Assembly: GCF_040436345.1 (NCBI RefSeq)
Contig: NC_133215.1
Location: 35,801,306-35,865,305, forward strand
DNA from: Pagrus major
Lineage: Eukaryota > Chordata > Actinopteri > Spariformes > Sparidae
Length of the DNA stretch: 64,000 nt
Reading direction: 5' to 3'
Of the stretch, positions 22,957 to 35,318 are shown piece by piece. Made by a program: the position numbers and the translations under genes. The notes below the pieces were generated by a model. That model saw only the letters and a program-made list of their open reading frames with translations, made no database searches and was not told the DNA's origin. Positions within the stretch are counted from its first letter, which is position 1; every line of letters starts with the position of its first letter.

Positions 22957-24810
22957 AATTTGTTACTATTCAGAGTAAGTTGTTAGTACAGTGTGTCGTG
23001 TGTTCACCAGTCAAACTGCAACTTCTGAATGCCACTGCCAGATTAACTTCACAAACATTGTTTTTTCCAAAGATATGTTTGTGATTTTTATTTTGTGAGA
23101 TCTTTCTGAAGCTGTTTCACCACCAACCACAATTCAGTCAGAGACACTTCAAGGAAATGATCATTTATAGCAAATGGTTCTGCAGTTTGTTTTTGTGAAT
23201 TAGATGAAGCTCTCAAAGAATCAAAGCTGCTCTGAGGATTCTGGTGAAAGAACTAATCTGCCCTAATAAACACATTCTGTAAATGAAAATGAAGTCTTAA
23301 AATAGTCTGACTCACCGGATGTAGACTGTTGGTATAAAGCCTGTCATAGGCCACCTATTTCAGGCTGCAATCCCTCTTCCTGCCACTATCTGTGTGTTAC
23401 TAGCTTTTTTGCTACATGAAACAAGAACGAGCAGGCCAGCAGGGTTACACTAACACTAACCTGGTCGCTAACATTACAAACCTAAACAAGCTAGCAGCTC
23501 TTTACTTTTCTTTTGTGGGGTTTTTGCCATATTAATGCCATGGTTCACCTCCACACATGCAAAACAAGTTTCCCCCTACACTATTCTGCAGGCAGGGATA
23601 CTGTCGATGCATCCTGGGTATAAAGCCGCCCAAGATGATTGTGATTAGTCTAAAGATTTGAATACATGACAAAGCATTTTTCCTGGCAGAATGATAATTG
23701 GTGCAGCCAGACCTTTGTCTCCAGCCCTGACAGAGTAAAACACCAAGTGTGTGAGGTGGAGCTTGGGGTGGCGATGGAAGCAGAATGATGGATCATTTTC
23801 ACAGAAGACATGATGACATGTCAAAGTAGAAATAGCACAGGTGTAAATGATAAAATGATTGATGAATTCCCTTTAGCTGCGTCAGTTTCAGGCTCCTTGT
23901 GCCTGATGGCTCACTGTCACACCGTTATTGCCACTCCCTCTTACAAACAGGCTGGACGTGGAGAGCCTTGCAAATTTGCATGTTAAATTTCAATCTGATT
24001 GAAATTTGCATTAATGAATCATTAATTTACATTAATGAATCAGTAATGAATCTATGCTCTATTTGATTAAACAATTTCCTGTTTAATTAAATAGAGCTCC
24101 TGTGTGTCCTTTAAGCATTGCATTGTGTTACAGATGTACCGAGCAACATTACACTCAAAACTCACACATATGCAGCACACACTACACACTTAAAACCTGA
24201 CTAGAATTTGTATTTGGTATGGAATGGGACACAGGTACTGCTGAAATGCAATGCACAAATAATAGCTCCTCCTAACTGTAAATAAAAGTAAAACAGTTCA
24301 AGTAAGATCTCAGAAAAATCAACTAGAGACCATCATGTGATGGGATCATACAGATAAAAAACACTTTTTTCTTCTGTCAATGCTGATAATCACTGTAGGA
24401 CTGGCATGCTAAATTAAAATCCTCCTTTTGTGAAGATAAGACCAGCAGATCAGTGGCATATGAGAATGGGTCAGTCACAGGGCACATCCTGGTTGTTAAC
24501 TGTTATTTTTTAATCCATCGATGCAGACGAACAATAACTCATAGGACCCGCATTTTGATCACAAAATTCAGCTGCGATGGATGATTCTATGAGAATGAGC
24601 CTGACACCTGAGAAGTGCAATGCCAGGAGTGAACAGCAAACTGATGAACAATAATCTGTCTGCACTTCTCTATCCCTCTCACACTCGTCCCCTCCCTCCC
24701 TCTGCCCAGACCCACATCACGGGACGCCCATGCTGCATGAGGGGGTGAGATGCCTGGGTGCTCAGAAAGATGCCCACACAAAGCACAGCAGTGACCGTAA
24801 GAGGATATGA
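16431..24810 (+). CDS. C20orf27 (ADISSP, adipose-secreted signaling protein) homologue
   Basis: Five coding exons join in frame: 16431-16449, 18185-18321, 19868-20021, 22753-22878 and 24710-24810. All junctions are GT-AG, and the 537 nt give 178 residues, close to the 174 of human C20orf27. Exon 1 has a UTR part starting at the acceptor ending at 16383. Diagnostic matches to the human protein are DGSYLVK, GFLKSHHCYEI, VTCEYRTHQEGVLQEEI, LQARVI and HHGTPML, all in the same order. The protein is a small, probably beta-rich one of poorly defined role; the mammalian form is reported as a secreted adipokine, yet no signal peptide is visible here. The C-terminal 15 or so residues (ending DRKRI) are basic and lack the usual acidic Glu-Tyr-Asp-Ser tail. 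Exon 4 is tightly flanked by a mariner-type element and a CA repeat. Paralogue identity is open. Confidence 0.85.
18322..19562 (+). other. Intron sequence of the C20orf27-like gene, nothing recognised
   Basis: The intron between coding exons 2 and 3 shows no supported element before the TTC/TTG repeat. It begins with a short GTGTGTGTG donor-side run. Confidence 0.5.
19563..19752. repeat. Compound (TTC/TTG)n microsatellite
   Basis: About 190 bp of mixed TTC and TTG units in the intron, ending about 115 bp upstream of the coding exon 3 acceptor (19867). It yields long false reading frames in all phases. Confidence 0.95.
20135..21130. mobile_element. Non-autonomous DNA transposon (possibly Harbinger-like), degraded
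   Basis: The segment near 20175-20225 resembles the interior of the GIMAP-intron element near 4305-4345. The part at 20880-21010 (a size-conserved 'short exact' block ending AAATACAACCCCTT) resembles a fish Harbinger-type repeat I recall. Boundaries are uncertain and no coding capacity is visible. Confidence 0.35.
21799..22708. mobile_element. Tc1/mariner-type non-autonomous element
   Basis: The terminal inverted repeats start CACCGATCAGCATAACATTA (21799) and end with the near-exact reverse complement at 22708, flanked by TA dinucleotides. This is a familiar teleost mariner-like family. It is interrupted by a second insertion at about 21891-22263. The right end lies only 44 bp upstream of coding exon 4 of the C20orf27-like gene. 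Confidence 0.75.
21891..22263. mobile_element. Secondary insertion inside the mariner-type element
   Basis: The flanking mariner sequence is interrupted after GACGTGGACT and resumes at GACCTCTGAGG. The insert starts TTAAAGGAATAGTTCACTTTAG, a start typical of short fish DNA transposons. Its class and exact ends are not certain. Confidence 0.5.
22890..22954. repeat. (AC)n microsatellite next to a splice donor
   Basis: An uninterrupted AC repeat of about 65 bp begins 11 nt after the exon 4 donor (GTATGT at 22879) of the C20orf27-like gene. Confidence 0.95.
22955..24709 (+). other. Last intron of the C20orf27-like gene, nothing recognised
   Basis: No repeat family or hidden exon was recognised. 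A short AT-rich hairpin-forming stretch lies near 23985-24060. Confidence 0.5.
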
Positions 24811-24977
24811 TAAAAAGATACACACAAATAATGTGTATCTGCACAACAGTGCTGTTCACTGACTGGGTCAGGGCCCAGAGTGGTAGTATGAAAACACCAG
24901 ATTGTGTTTCATCCAAAACTGCTTTATTTGACTGGAGTCAGTGATACTATGGTTTGCTAGTGTTATATTCCAATATA

Positions 24978-26491
24978 CACTACCAGTCAAAAGTTTGGAC
25001 ACACCTTCTCATTAAATGTTTTTTCTTTATTTGTATTATTTTCTACATTGTAGATCAATACTGAAGACATCCAAACTATGAAGGAACACATGGAATTATG
25101 TAGTAAACAAAAAAGTGTTGAACAAACCAGAATATGTTTTATATTTTATATTCTTCAGAGTAGCCACCTTTTGCTTTGATGACAGCTTTGCACACTTCTG
25201 CCATTCTCTCAGTCAGATTCATGAGGTTGTCACCTGGAATGGTTTTCCAGTCTTGAAGGAGTTCCCAGAGGTGCTGAGCACTTGTTGGCTGCTTTGCCTT
25301 CACTCTGCGGTCCAACTCATCCCAAACCATCTCAATTGGGTTTAGGTTGGGTGATTGTGGAGGCCAGGTCATCTGATGCAGCACTCCATCACTCTCCTTC
25401 TTGGTCAGATGGTCATTACAAAGCCTGGAGGTGTGTTTGGGGTCATTGTCCTGTAGAAAAACAAATGATGGTCCCACTAAGCGCAAACCAGAAGGGATGG
25501 CATGTCACTGCAGAATGCTGTGGTAGCCATGCTGGTTAACTGTGCCTTGAATTTTGAATAAATCACTATCAATGTCATCAGCAAAGCATCACACCTCCTC
25601 CTCCATGATTCATGGTGGGAACCACACGTGTAGAAACATCTGCTCACCTTTTCTGCGTCCCACAAAGACACAGTGGATGGAACCAAAAATCTCAAATTTG
25701 GACTCATCAGACCAAAGTACAGATTTCCACTGGTCTAATGTCCAATCCTTGTGTTTCTGGCCCAAGCTATTGTCTTCTTCTTCTTGTTCTTCCTCAGTAG
25801 TGGCTTCTTTGCAGTAATTCGACCATGAAGGCCTGATTCACGCAGTCTCTTCTGAACAGTTGATGTTGAGATGGGTCTGCTACTTGAACTCTGTGAAGCA
25901 TTTATGTGGGCTGTAATCTGAGCTGCTGTTGATTTGTGGTTTCTGAGTCTGGTAACTCTACTGAACTTATCCTCTGCAGCAGAGGTAACTCTTGGTCTTC
26001 CTTTCCTGGGGCGGTCCTCATGAGAGCCAGTTTCATCATGTGTTTGATGGTTTTTACGACTGAACTTGAGGATACATTCAAAGTTCTGGATATTTTCTGG
26101 ATTGACTGACCTTCGTGTCTTAAAGTAATGATGGACTGTCGTTTCTCTTTAGTCGAATAGCGCTATTCACTGTATTGAACTATGTACCAACCCTACACAA
26201 TTACACAAATTAACTCTTGACAAGGCGCAGCTGTTAATTAAAACCATTCCGGGTGACTACCTCATGAATCTGACTGAGAGAATGCCATCAAAGCAAAAGG
26301 TGGCTACTTTGCAGAATATAAAATATAAAACATATTCTGGTTTGTTCAACACTTTTTTGTTTACTACATAATTCCATATGTGTTCCTTCATAGTTTGGAT
26401 GTCTTCAGTATTGATCTACAATGTAGAAAATAATACAAGTAAAGAAAAAACATTGAATAAGAAGGTGTGTCCAAACTTTTGACTGGTAGTT
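24978..26491 (-). mobile_element. Tc1-type transposon with defective transposase
   Basis: A 1.5-kb element with inverted repeats of about 200 bp (CACTACCAGTCAAAAGTTTG at the left, its complement at the right) flanked by TA. The minus strand encodes Tc1 transposase pieces. The C-terminal DDE half is at 25139-25486 (QDNDPKHTS, then SPNLNPIEMVWDELDRRV), and further N-terminal pieces lie at 25477-25707 and upstream in shifted frames. It is therefore inactive as an autonomous element. It begins 167 bp after the stop codon of the C20orf27-like gene. Confidence 0.92.
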
Positions 26492-26729
26492 TATATGTTG
26501 GAAAATTACAGGTCAGTCAAATAATGAAATAAAAATGGATGCTTTTTCACAAGAGTCAAAAGTCTAGAGCCATATATAGTTGCTAACAAGACAGCTTGAA
26601 AACCACCAGCTTGCAGCTGTGGATGGCAACTGCTGTTTAATTTAGATAGCCACGAAGCCTCCGTTGATGGAGTACAGTAAACCAGCACTCAACGTTTATA
26701 CCAGCTCACACACGCGCGTGCTCGCGCGT

Positions 26730-26805
<76 letters not shown>

Positions 26806-27466
26806 CCACACACAAAGCCACTGCTTGCTATGATCAGCAACAAACATGTAGTAATGAACTTTAAAGTCACAGCAGCAAACCAAGGAAAGTTTTTGACTTT
26901 TGACTCATACTGTCCTGTTGCTTTACCATGTCCACCACCTACCATAAAGAACACTGTTCAAAACACAGTACAGTGAATTGTTTGTGGTTCACATTAAAAT
27001 AAAGTAGACTTGCATAATGGCAATTGTAATAATTAATGTCATTCCTCTGTTAACTTTAAAGGCATCAAAAACAGAACCAGCTGGAGTATCTTACATGTTT
27101 TAGCTCTTCTCTTAATTTGACTGCATATCTCAATATAGAATTAGATTAACTGATCAGGATTTGTGCAGGATTACACACATTTACTGCTGTCCTTGTAGTT
27201 TTACTTTGGCAGCGTTGGCACTGTTTGCAGCTTTCTGAACGGACACACTTTACTGTAGGAGCTGGACTAGTCCTGTATTTCCTGTAGCCATAAATATAAA
27301 AAGATGACATTATGAGGATTTCCCATATAACCACACTGTTGTATTTTTAACTGTAGCCAGCAATTAAAACTGCATTGTGTTGCAAGTATTATATGGCACG
27401 ATACTATTAGAATATGTTTAAATATGTTGGCATCCTAAAAAGCAGAATTGTTGTGCAACACATCCT
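26492..27466. other. Intergenic stretch with (CA)n
   Basis: It contains a CA repeat at 26730-26804, preceded by an alternating CGCG/TGCG run (26710-26730) of Z-DNA-prone sequence. Nothing else was recognised. Confidence 0.6.
26730..26804. repeat. (CA)n microsatellite
   Basis: About 37 dinucleotide units. Confidence 0.95.
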
Positions 27467-27885
27467 TAATGGAAAATTCTGGTATTTTTAAACCTGGGCC
27501 CTATATTCACACGTTCTGGTGTGTAAATTATTCATAATTACCAAACGTTTTGGAATCGGTCCAGTAGATTGCCTCAGCTGAAAGGCTGCAAAGTAATCCT
27601 TTGGGCCGTATCCAGGCGTCAAGTGTTTTTTTCACCGAAGGCTGTGGTTGTTATTCAACACTACAGAAATGATTCCCACGGACATAGAGCTTTTTGTTGA
27701 AGTGGCAAAAACAAGCACTTTCTGTGAGTTGCCCCAAAGGATTATGTTACAGCCATTGCAGCCAGCTGAGGCAATCTACGGGACCAATTTCAAACTTTTG
27801 GGAAGTACGAATCATTTTACGCACCAAAGCCTGTAAATACCTATATTTATTATAGGATTAAAAATACTGGAATTCCCCTTTAGGA
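27467..27885. mobile_element. MITE-like element with imperfect terminal inverted repeats
   Basis: GGAAAATTCTGGTATTTTTA near 27471 is mirrored by TAAAAATACTGGAATTCCCC near 27860-27880, and an inner pair (AGATTGCCTCAGCTG and CAGCTGAGGCAATCT) extends the foldback. A solitary related end is at about 12290-12318. The class is unknown. Confidence 0.55.
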
Positions 27886-27976
27886 CCATGAAGTCTGTTT
27901 TTTTTTTTTTTTTACTGTTTGTGGTGCAGAACACAATCTGAACTGAAAAAAAACTGTCTTTGATTGAACAAGAAAT

Positions 27977-27988
27977 GCTGTTCTTCTT

Positions 27989-28019
<31 letters not shown>

Positions 28020-28052
28020 TTTTTATTATTATCATTATTATTATTATTATTA
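27977..28052. repeat. (TTC)n-(ATT)n microsatellite
   Basis: Thirteen or so TTC units followed by ATT units. Confidence 0.95.
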
Positions 28053-28059
28053 TCCATGT

Positions 28060-29395
28060 TATTATGAATCATTTCTCTGCAGACCTTTTATTATAACTAA
28101 GGAGTACGTATCATTGTCTGTTTTGGAAATTTTATCTGCCTTAAGCATGTTCTCTGTTGACATCAGTGTAGCCTTCTTCATGTGTATTATGAGACTTTAC
28201 ATTAGCAAATGATACGTCATTGAATTGCTGTAAACGTACTGGTAATGCTGAAACAAAAAGAGATTGGGGAGTTTTTCTCTTCTATTTGCATGATTGATAC
28301 TGTATCTCATGAAATGTAACCAAATTGACTGTCTTGGCCAAATAATTCCAGGTGAATGACAGACCTGTGTGACAGCAGAAATGTGTCAAATCTTTGTTTG
28401 TTTGTTACCATACTGTATTTATTGACTTTAGTAAAAGGAAGCTGCAGCCTCACTTGTTACAGTTACTTATTACAGGAATAGCACGTTTTTGATAAATTGT
28501 CTGATTTGAACTAAGATAATCAGGGTATTCTTGGTAGATTATCAGCTCCATTCATTATGTAATTGAGTCTATGCTAACCCTTTAGCACACAGTACATTAA
28601 AGTGATAGTTGGGTCTTGTATAGATGTTGTACGGTTGAGGGATTGTAGTGCCAAAGGAACAGGCTGTCTGACAGCAATGTAAAAATAACAAAAATGCTCA
28701 AGAGCGTACACTTCAACAACTATACATATTTTTTAGGTTACTAGATCACATTTCACAGTTTTACTGGAAATACTTAGTAGTTCCGTAGGTGTCCATTTAT
28801 CAGAATTAATTGACACCCTGCAGCTAAACAGAATTGAGTGTTCACTCAGACCATGGTGTAAAAATAATACCATCACCTTTGAACGTCAGTGATTTTGAAA
28901 AACATTGCTTAGTTGAGGCTAGCAGGCCTCAGTAACACTTCCTCATACCAGTGACCTATCACTCAACATGACTATTAGTGTTGGAATGGCCTGTGATCTA
29001 CCAAAGGCTCACTAATGACCAAACATGTTGATTCTGAATTTATTTTCTGTTCATTAAAACTTTGTTGATCGTGGATGTGTGACCTGCAGTGTGTGTTCAT
29101 ATGTGGAGCTTCATTGTCTGAATTGTGACCTGCCAACACAGTGTGTGTTCTTACGCGCTTCTGTCCATCAGGACTGTACCGTTTTCAGCTGAATGTAAAT
29201 AAAGTATTATCTCACATGTACGCTGTACAAGGTAATGCACTTTTCTGTTTATTTGAATTTATACTACATAGGTGTCTCTCTGATCCTCCCTGTGAATGTT
29301 TTGGACATGATATATGGGTAAAAAAAAAAGTACATTGACTGCTTTACATTCAGCGCTGCCCTTTAAGTCCGTTTGTTTCAGCTTATGATCACATA
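28060..29395. other. Intergenic stretch, nothing recognised
   Basis: AT-rich DNA without a supported exon or classified repeat. Confidence 0.4.
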
Positions 29396-29399
29396 GACT

Positions 29400-30420
29400 C
29401 TGATGTTGATGAAGGTTCTCAGTCATCCAGGTCATGGTAAATCTAGGTGCTGTATTGTAAGCAACTGGACTTGTTTCGGTTTCTTAAAGACGTTTCCATT
29501 CTCATCCAAGAGGCTTCTTCAGTTCTAACTAACTGGAGGGGAGTTGCAGGCTTTTAAACTCTGTGTGGGAGTGTCCTTACAGAGTCGTTAAGGACACATG
29601 AGAGCTCTGAGTTTCAGAGTCTTTAGGGCCACTTGTGGGTCGTTGACCCAACTGGTCTTAATGTGGGATGTTAGGGCTAGGTGAGCCCAGGTGTGAATGG
29701 TTGTTAAGCTGTCTGGGGAGAGAACTCAGTACTGTATTGTAGGTGGTTGATAGGTAATGTCTTAGGCCACCTCCTCTGTTCAAAGACGGTCGTTCCAGTT
29801 TGACATAGATGGATTCTGTTACTCCTCTTTCAAACCATCTGTCTTCTCTGGACAAGATGTTTACATTGTTGTCCTCAAAGCAATGATTTGTCCCCTTCAG
29901 ATGTAAGTGGACAGCAGAGTCTTGACCTGAGGAGTTGGTCCTCCTGTGTTGTGCCATTCGTTTATGTAGAGGTTGTTTTGTCTCCCCAGTGTACAAATCT
30001 GTGCAGTCCTGGCTGCATTGAACAGCATAAACTCCATTACTCTGTTTATGCCTGGGTGATTTGTCCTTAGGATGGACAAGTTTCTGCCTCAGTGTGTTGG
30101 TGGGTTTGAAGTGAACTGGGATATGATGTTAAATGAAGATCCTCCTGAGTGTCTCAGATGTTCCAGCGACATAAGGAATGATGATGTTACGTTTTCTCGT
30201 CTCCTCTCTGTCTGCTCTGGATCTTTTAGAGGTTTTGACAAAGGTCCAGTTTGGGTAATCACAGGTTATTAAGTGCTCCCCTGATGTGCTTTTGTTCCTT
30301 CTCCTTCCCCTTCTACTCCATTCCAGTTAGTTAGAACTCAAGAAGCCTCTTGGATGAGAGGTGAAACGTCTTCAAGAACCTGAAACAAGTCCAGTTGCCT
30401 ACGATATACAGTACTTAGAT
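29400..30420 (-). mobile_element. Penelope-like retroelement fragment with GIY-YIG endonuclease
   Basis: Reading leftward from about 30240, a broken frame gives RNIIIPYVAGTSETLRRIF, then a stop, then a GVYAVQCSQDCTDLYTGETK segment followed by QPLHKRMAQHRR, ending ERPSLNRGGGLRHYLS at about 29730. A Val-Tyr-x-Val-x-Cys start, a Leu-Tyr-Thr-Gly-Glu-Thr core and an Arg-x3-H motif are typical of the GIY-YIG domain of Penelope-like elements. The coding part is flanked by inverted arms (about 29408-29540 and 30300-30410). In-frame stops and the absence of the RT domain show it is a 3' relic. Confidence 0.75.
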
Positions 30421-32450
30421 AGACCCCGATGTTAGCTTTGTTAGCTGACATTAGTTAACGTCAGAACTTGTTCCAGCAGGACTGCCAGACCAGTAACAGA
30501 AAGTTGAAATTGAAAACCAGTGACACTGAAAAATTGGAAGATTGTCATTGATAGACACATTAAAATTTAAAAAAATGTCCAAATATAATTAAATAAGTTT
30601 GAATGTCTGTGTTTTCAGTGCTAATACAACTTTATTTAAATTTCCTTTGTTAGTTCTGTTTTTGGAAGCAAAGGTGAGCTGTGCCACTGTATCCAGTTCT
30701 AAAAAGTAGATATATGGTATATATGGCATCGTTAACTGTCGCAGGAGTTAACAACACTCACCTTCACGTTCAAATGGATACATAGTTCACCAGTTGATGG
30801 AAAAATCTTGTGTATGTAAAGATTTAAATCTGAAGTAATCACATTCAGTGGCTGCTAGTCCTGCCAACTAGTGAGGAAGAAGAATGGCAAGAACCTGAAT
30901 GCCTTTACAACAATAAATTGAGGATCTACCATTCTTTGGCCTTTTCATCAAAATTTGCACTGCATAACATAACAGTTCAAGCTGCTGGTTGCCATTTGTT
31001 TGTGTTGGCAGAGGAACACAGTTGATGTTGGCTCTGGAGTAATTCTGGCAGTGTTTGACCTTGCAAATCCAGTCATTACTGACTTGGCTCAGTGTGTGGT
31101 CTAGTGTATTTACTCAGTTGTATGGTTTATGGTCCTTCCTGACTGTCATGGAACAAAATGTATACAGATTGGTGGAAATACTCTTTATGTGCAAGAGGGT
31201 TGAAAACGCAACATCATATTCATCATTTGAATGTCCCTGTTTGCACTTGACAACCAAATACAAATGCTATACCACAACCAACGATTTGAATAATGACAAC
31301 CTGCTCATATGCAAGAAAAGGCTGACAAACCTCATAGGAAAATATATTAATAATACACCAGCAGTCAGCAAGCACTAGGAGTAATTACTGTCTGCTAGTA
31401 TGGCTCCCATGAGCAAGAAATTGTAAGACAAAGACAGCTTCTCCTGCTACAACTCAGCCAGGTCGAAGGTAATTACAACAAAATCATTTCATATTTCTCT
31501 CCCTAACTGCCAATGAGGCTCCTGGACCTGGTTGTGTGAGACAGTTTATATTCATGATGTCAAAATGTTTGTCCATGCAGCTTTTTCTCTGTCTATTGCA
31601 CAAGTAAGTGAGTAGAAGACAATACTACTATGGACATTAGTGACCGTGCAACCAATCATTCTCATTGCTGCCCTCAGTGTGGTTTTCAAAATGACATTTG
31701 TCTCCCATTTTTCCCCATGCCATGAAGTAACAAAAAAACTTGGGGTTCCCTGGTCTCTCATGAAGGGTATACTTAATAAAAGACCAGGGAGACCCAACTA
31801 TTGCCAATTTTATAGAAACAGCTTATAATTTAGAATGTAAAATGAAGGATTACATGAAACAGATGTTGGAAACTGTATTAGATTGCATAATATCACAATG
31901 TACCGAATCGTCCTGTATTAACAATGTATCCTGCCTGAATCGTATCAGAGCCCCTGTATCTATATATGTATCAGATCGTCTTATAAAGGAGAGATGCACA
32001 CCCCTAGTGAAAACATAACCTTTTTGTTGAGGGTGATAAATAAATAGTAATCTGTTCCTAACAGTAAACAAACATCTTCAAAATGAAGAGGTCTGTCTGC
32101 CTATAATAGAAATAACACACAAAGTGAAATTATATTCAAGTCCAAACACAGAATTTAAGATCACCAACCACTTCCAAAGAAGAGAGTACCTACCGATAAC
32201 ATGGTAGAAAACACAAGCACGAGGTTGTAGCCAGGGCTTAATTTGGAACAGGAGCTGGGACTGGCACCTATTTGATAGGATCCTGCACCTCCTTGGTCAC
32301 TATCAAATAAATCCTATCCTGTCCTTTTATTTCCCACTGAAGTATCTCAAAAATCACTTGTTTGTCTATTTTGCAGGCATTTTAAATCTGATTTTTAAAA
32401 GAGATAGAGGGAACGGTCACGTCACGCAGTGAAACCAAAAGCATAATTAG
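30421..32450. other. Intergenic stretch, nothing recognised
   Basis: No supported gene or repeat family. The 107-residue frame at 31055-31378 shows no family signature and uneven composition. Confidence 0.4.
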
Positions 32451-32451
32451 T

Positions 32452-32825
32452 TGTTAGGGCCACTTGTGGGTCATTGGTCCAACCAGCCTTCATGTGGGTT
32501 GCTAGGGCTAGGTGAGCCCAGGTGTGAATGGTTGTTAAGCTGTCTGGGGAGAGAACTTAGTACAGCATTGTAGGTGGGTGATAAGTAATGTCTTAGGCCA
32601 CCTCCTCTGTTCAAAGACGGCCATTCCAGTTTGACATAGATGGATTCCGTTACTCCTCTTTCAAACCATCTTAAAAGCCTGCCAACTCCCCTCCTGTTAG
32701 TTAGAGCTCAAGAAGCCTCTTGGATGAGAGGTGAAACGTCTTCAAGAAACTGAAACGAGTCCAGTTGCCTACGATACAGCACCTAAACTTACCATGACCT
32801 GGATGACTGAGAACCTTCATCAACA
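32452..32825 (-). mobile_element. Second, internally deleted Penelope-like remnant
   Basis: About 200 bp match the region around 29620-29830 of the first copy, then jump directly to the terminal arm sequence seen at 30310-30400. The endonuclease core is deleted. Confidence 0.7.
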
Positions 32826-35318
32826 TAAAGCTTTGAGTTTTGAGCATGAAATGTCAGCTGAGCTGGCATGTGATTTATGCTTCTTAGTGTCTGAATATTT
32901 GGCATATGATGTAAACCCCACAAGTAAGTGGGCGTTGGTGTTATGATATGATAAAATGAGTAGGTGCAAATCTGCTACGCTGTCCACAGTTCAACCGATC
33001 AAACAGACAGAGAGACAGACAGAATATGTCAGTTTGGTTTCTTAGCCTGCTCCTTTTTGCAGTTGGTAGTTGATCATCGCCCCTAATTCCATTCCCCCCC
33101 AATCTAGCTGTCCACAAACAGAGAGGGGGAGAGTCAACAGGGAGGTGAAGGGACAGCCAAGGAGATAGAGAGAAAAAGAGGGAGCGAGCGTCTGCAAACA
33201 GTAATGCTCATCAGCTGTTACTGAGCTCCTCTCCCTGCTGATTTTGAGAGATTAATGTGAATGCTCTGATTAAAAAATGTAAATAAATAATGCTCAGTTT
33301 GTAACGACAGTTTCAGTTTTGTTAACTGCTAGCCCCCAGGCGTAGAATGTGCTGCAGATTTTGATGTGTTCCCTGACTTTTTTTGAGCAACATGACTGCG
33401 CCCTCTGCTGTTCAAACAACAGTACAATGACAAGGTGACAGGAGAATGCATTCACACTGATTTCCCTTGTTACATCCATGAACTTCAGGAGCAAAAATAA
33501 CCATGTTACAGGTTGGTATAGATATAGTCATAGTCCCCCGACGGCATAACAAAATTCGGTATATCATTACATCTCTAGTATCTTGCTTAACCCTTACATC
33601 ACGGCCCACTTCGTAGATTTTTCTGTAGCTTTCATTGTAGTTTATCAATGACTTTGATCTCTTCCCAGTCGATGCTGTGACTGACTTTGCTCGGGTGTTC
33701 ACAGACATTCCCAGTCTGGCTGCTCCAATGTGAGAGTTATGGTAGGAATAGGGGAATGGAATTCATGATTTGGTGAGAAAGAGTGGGTCTTGAGACATAC
33801 CTTGAACATTACGTGGAAGTACTTGGTCAGCAGCTCATGTGTCTAGACTGAAAATATAGGTGGCTAATGAAGCTCAGCTGGTTGGTTTTTACTTCTCTGA
33901 AGATTGGATATTAGAGAATCAGGAGTAAGAGTGGTTTTGTCAGAAAGACTGGGATGAAAAAAAGGGTTACAGGAAGGTGAAGTTTGGGTGAATTCTGAGG
34001 TCCCGAGTAAGTTGAAATAAGGCAGCAAGAACATGGATTCCAGAGTTCAGTCAATCGTGGTTGATCCCAAACCTGAACGTAGTAGCCTGTCTCCTTTGCT
34101 GTCTCCTGCATTTGGGTCCCCTGTTCAGCTCTCTTTGTGAACAACCATTTTTTGTCTTTGCCTTCTTTATTTTGCTTTACCGTTTATTGTCAAGTTTGCC
34201 TCTTCAACTTAGTGTTCTGTTCAGCAGCTAACATGGCTTCTATTGCCCACATGCTGGAGTATATCATATTGAGGAATACAGTTGAGAGAAATTGTGGTAT
34301 GTTAACCCTGATTTGAAGCCAATTTAAACTACTACAAACTACATTAGAAGGTTAGAAGCCAGAAACTGTTTTGTTATTTTGCTTTTTGTGGAACTTAATA
34401 TTACGACACAAGCTATAGATATATATGCTCCATGATAAATGGACTATTCTACCTACACTGTATAATACCCCTGGTGTTACTCTTGAGAATTAATCACATT
34501 ACATTTACTAATTAACCTACATTAACAGGCAGACCCTTAGCTCATTTTTATCCCAGTTTGGATCCAATAAACACATTTGTTTAATAATTTCTGAAGATAT
34601 GTTTCCTCACATTGCAGATAGAATGAAAAGAAGCAGAATCATGGGTTGAGTAGACTATCCCTTTTGTTTTTGCAATACTGTGATATAAATTTTAGCTTGC
34701 CACCCCCTTCCCAAGACATCTGTATGTGTTGTTGAGATAGAGTGAAGGGAATGTTTAGAAGATTGGACAGGAATGTATATTATATTATATGCATGTCATA
34801 ACTGAGTCAGCCAAGAAAGGCTAGTTAGCTGGAGTTTAGTGCATCTGTCTGCTCGGAGATAGTTTGATATAAGCAGAGTAATGTGCTGTATTTTCTCTGT
34901 GGGCAGTCCAGTGATGCCTGAGAACTCTATGGAGGTGGAACACCTAAAGGTTTTCTTTTTTTTGAAAGAGGAACATGAGTTTAAATAAGTGTGAGAGTAG
35001 TCAGTCCGAGGCATCGAGGAGAGGATGGAGGGATGACAATGAGAAAAATTGGTGAATGTTACAGTTTGTCTTTGTTAGTAAGGATTTAACATATGGCTTC
35101 TGAAGGGGAGCAAAAAAATCTTAGGAGTGCCTTTGTAGCCAAACGTGAGGGTGTAATGAAGGTCCTTTCATTACCACTTTGTGTAGCACAATGTTAACAA
35201 TTAATAATAGAATAAGACACTAAGCCAGAAGATTTAATTGTTTTATTGAAATTGTTACATTTCCTGATGCTGGATCAGGAAATGTCCCCACTCTCATGTC
35301 CCCACTCTCCTTGATCTT
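32826..35318. other. Intergenic stretch, mostly unclassified
   Basis: Near 34100-34120 the phrase CTGCATTTGGGTCCCCTG resembles the 3' end of fish Gypsy LTRs, so an LTR remnant is possible. Otherwise nothing was recognised. Confidence 0.35.

Noticed and set aside
31055..31378. A 107-residue frame as a candidate novel gene.
   Set aside because: AT-rich intergenic context with no domain, homologue or splice sites recognised.
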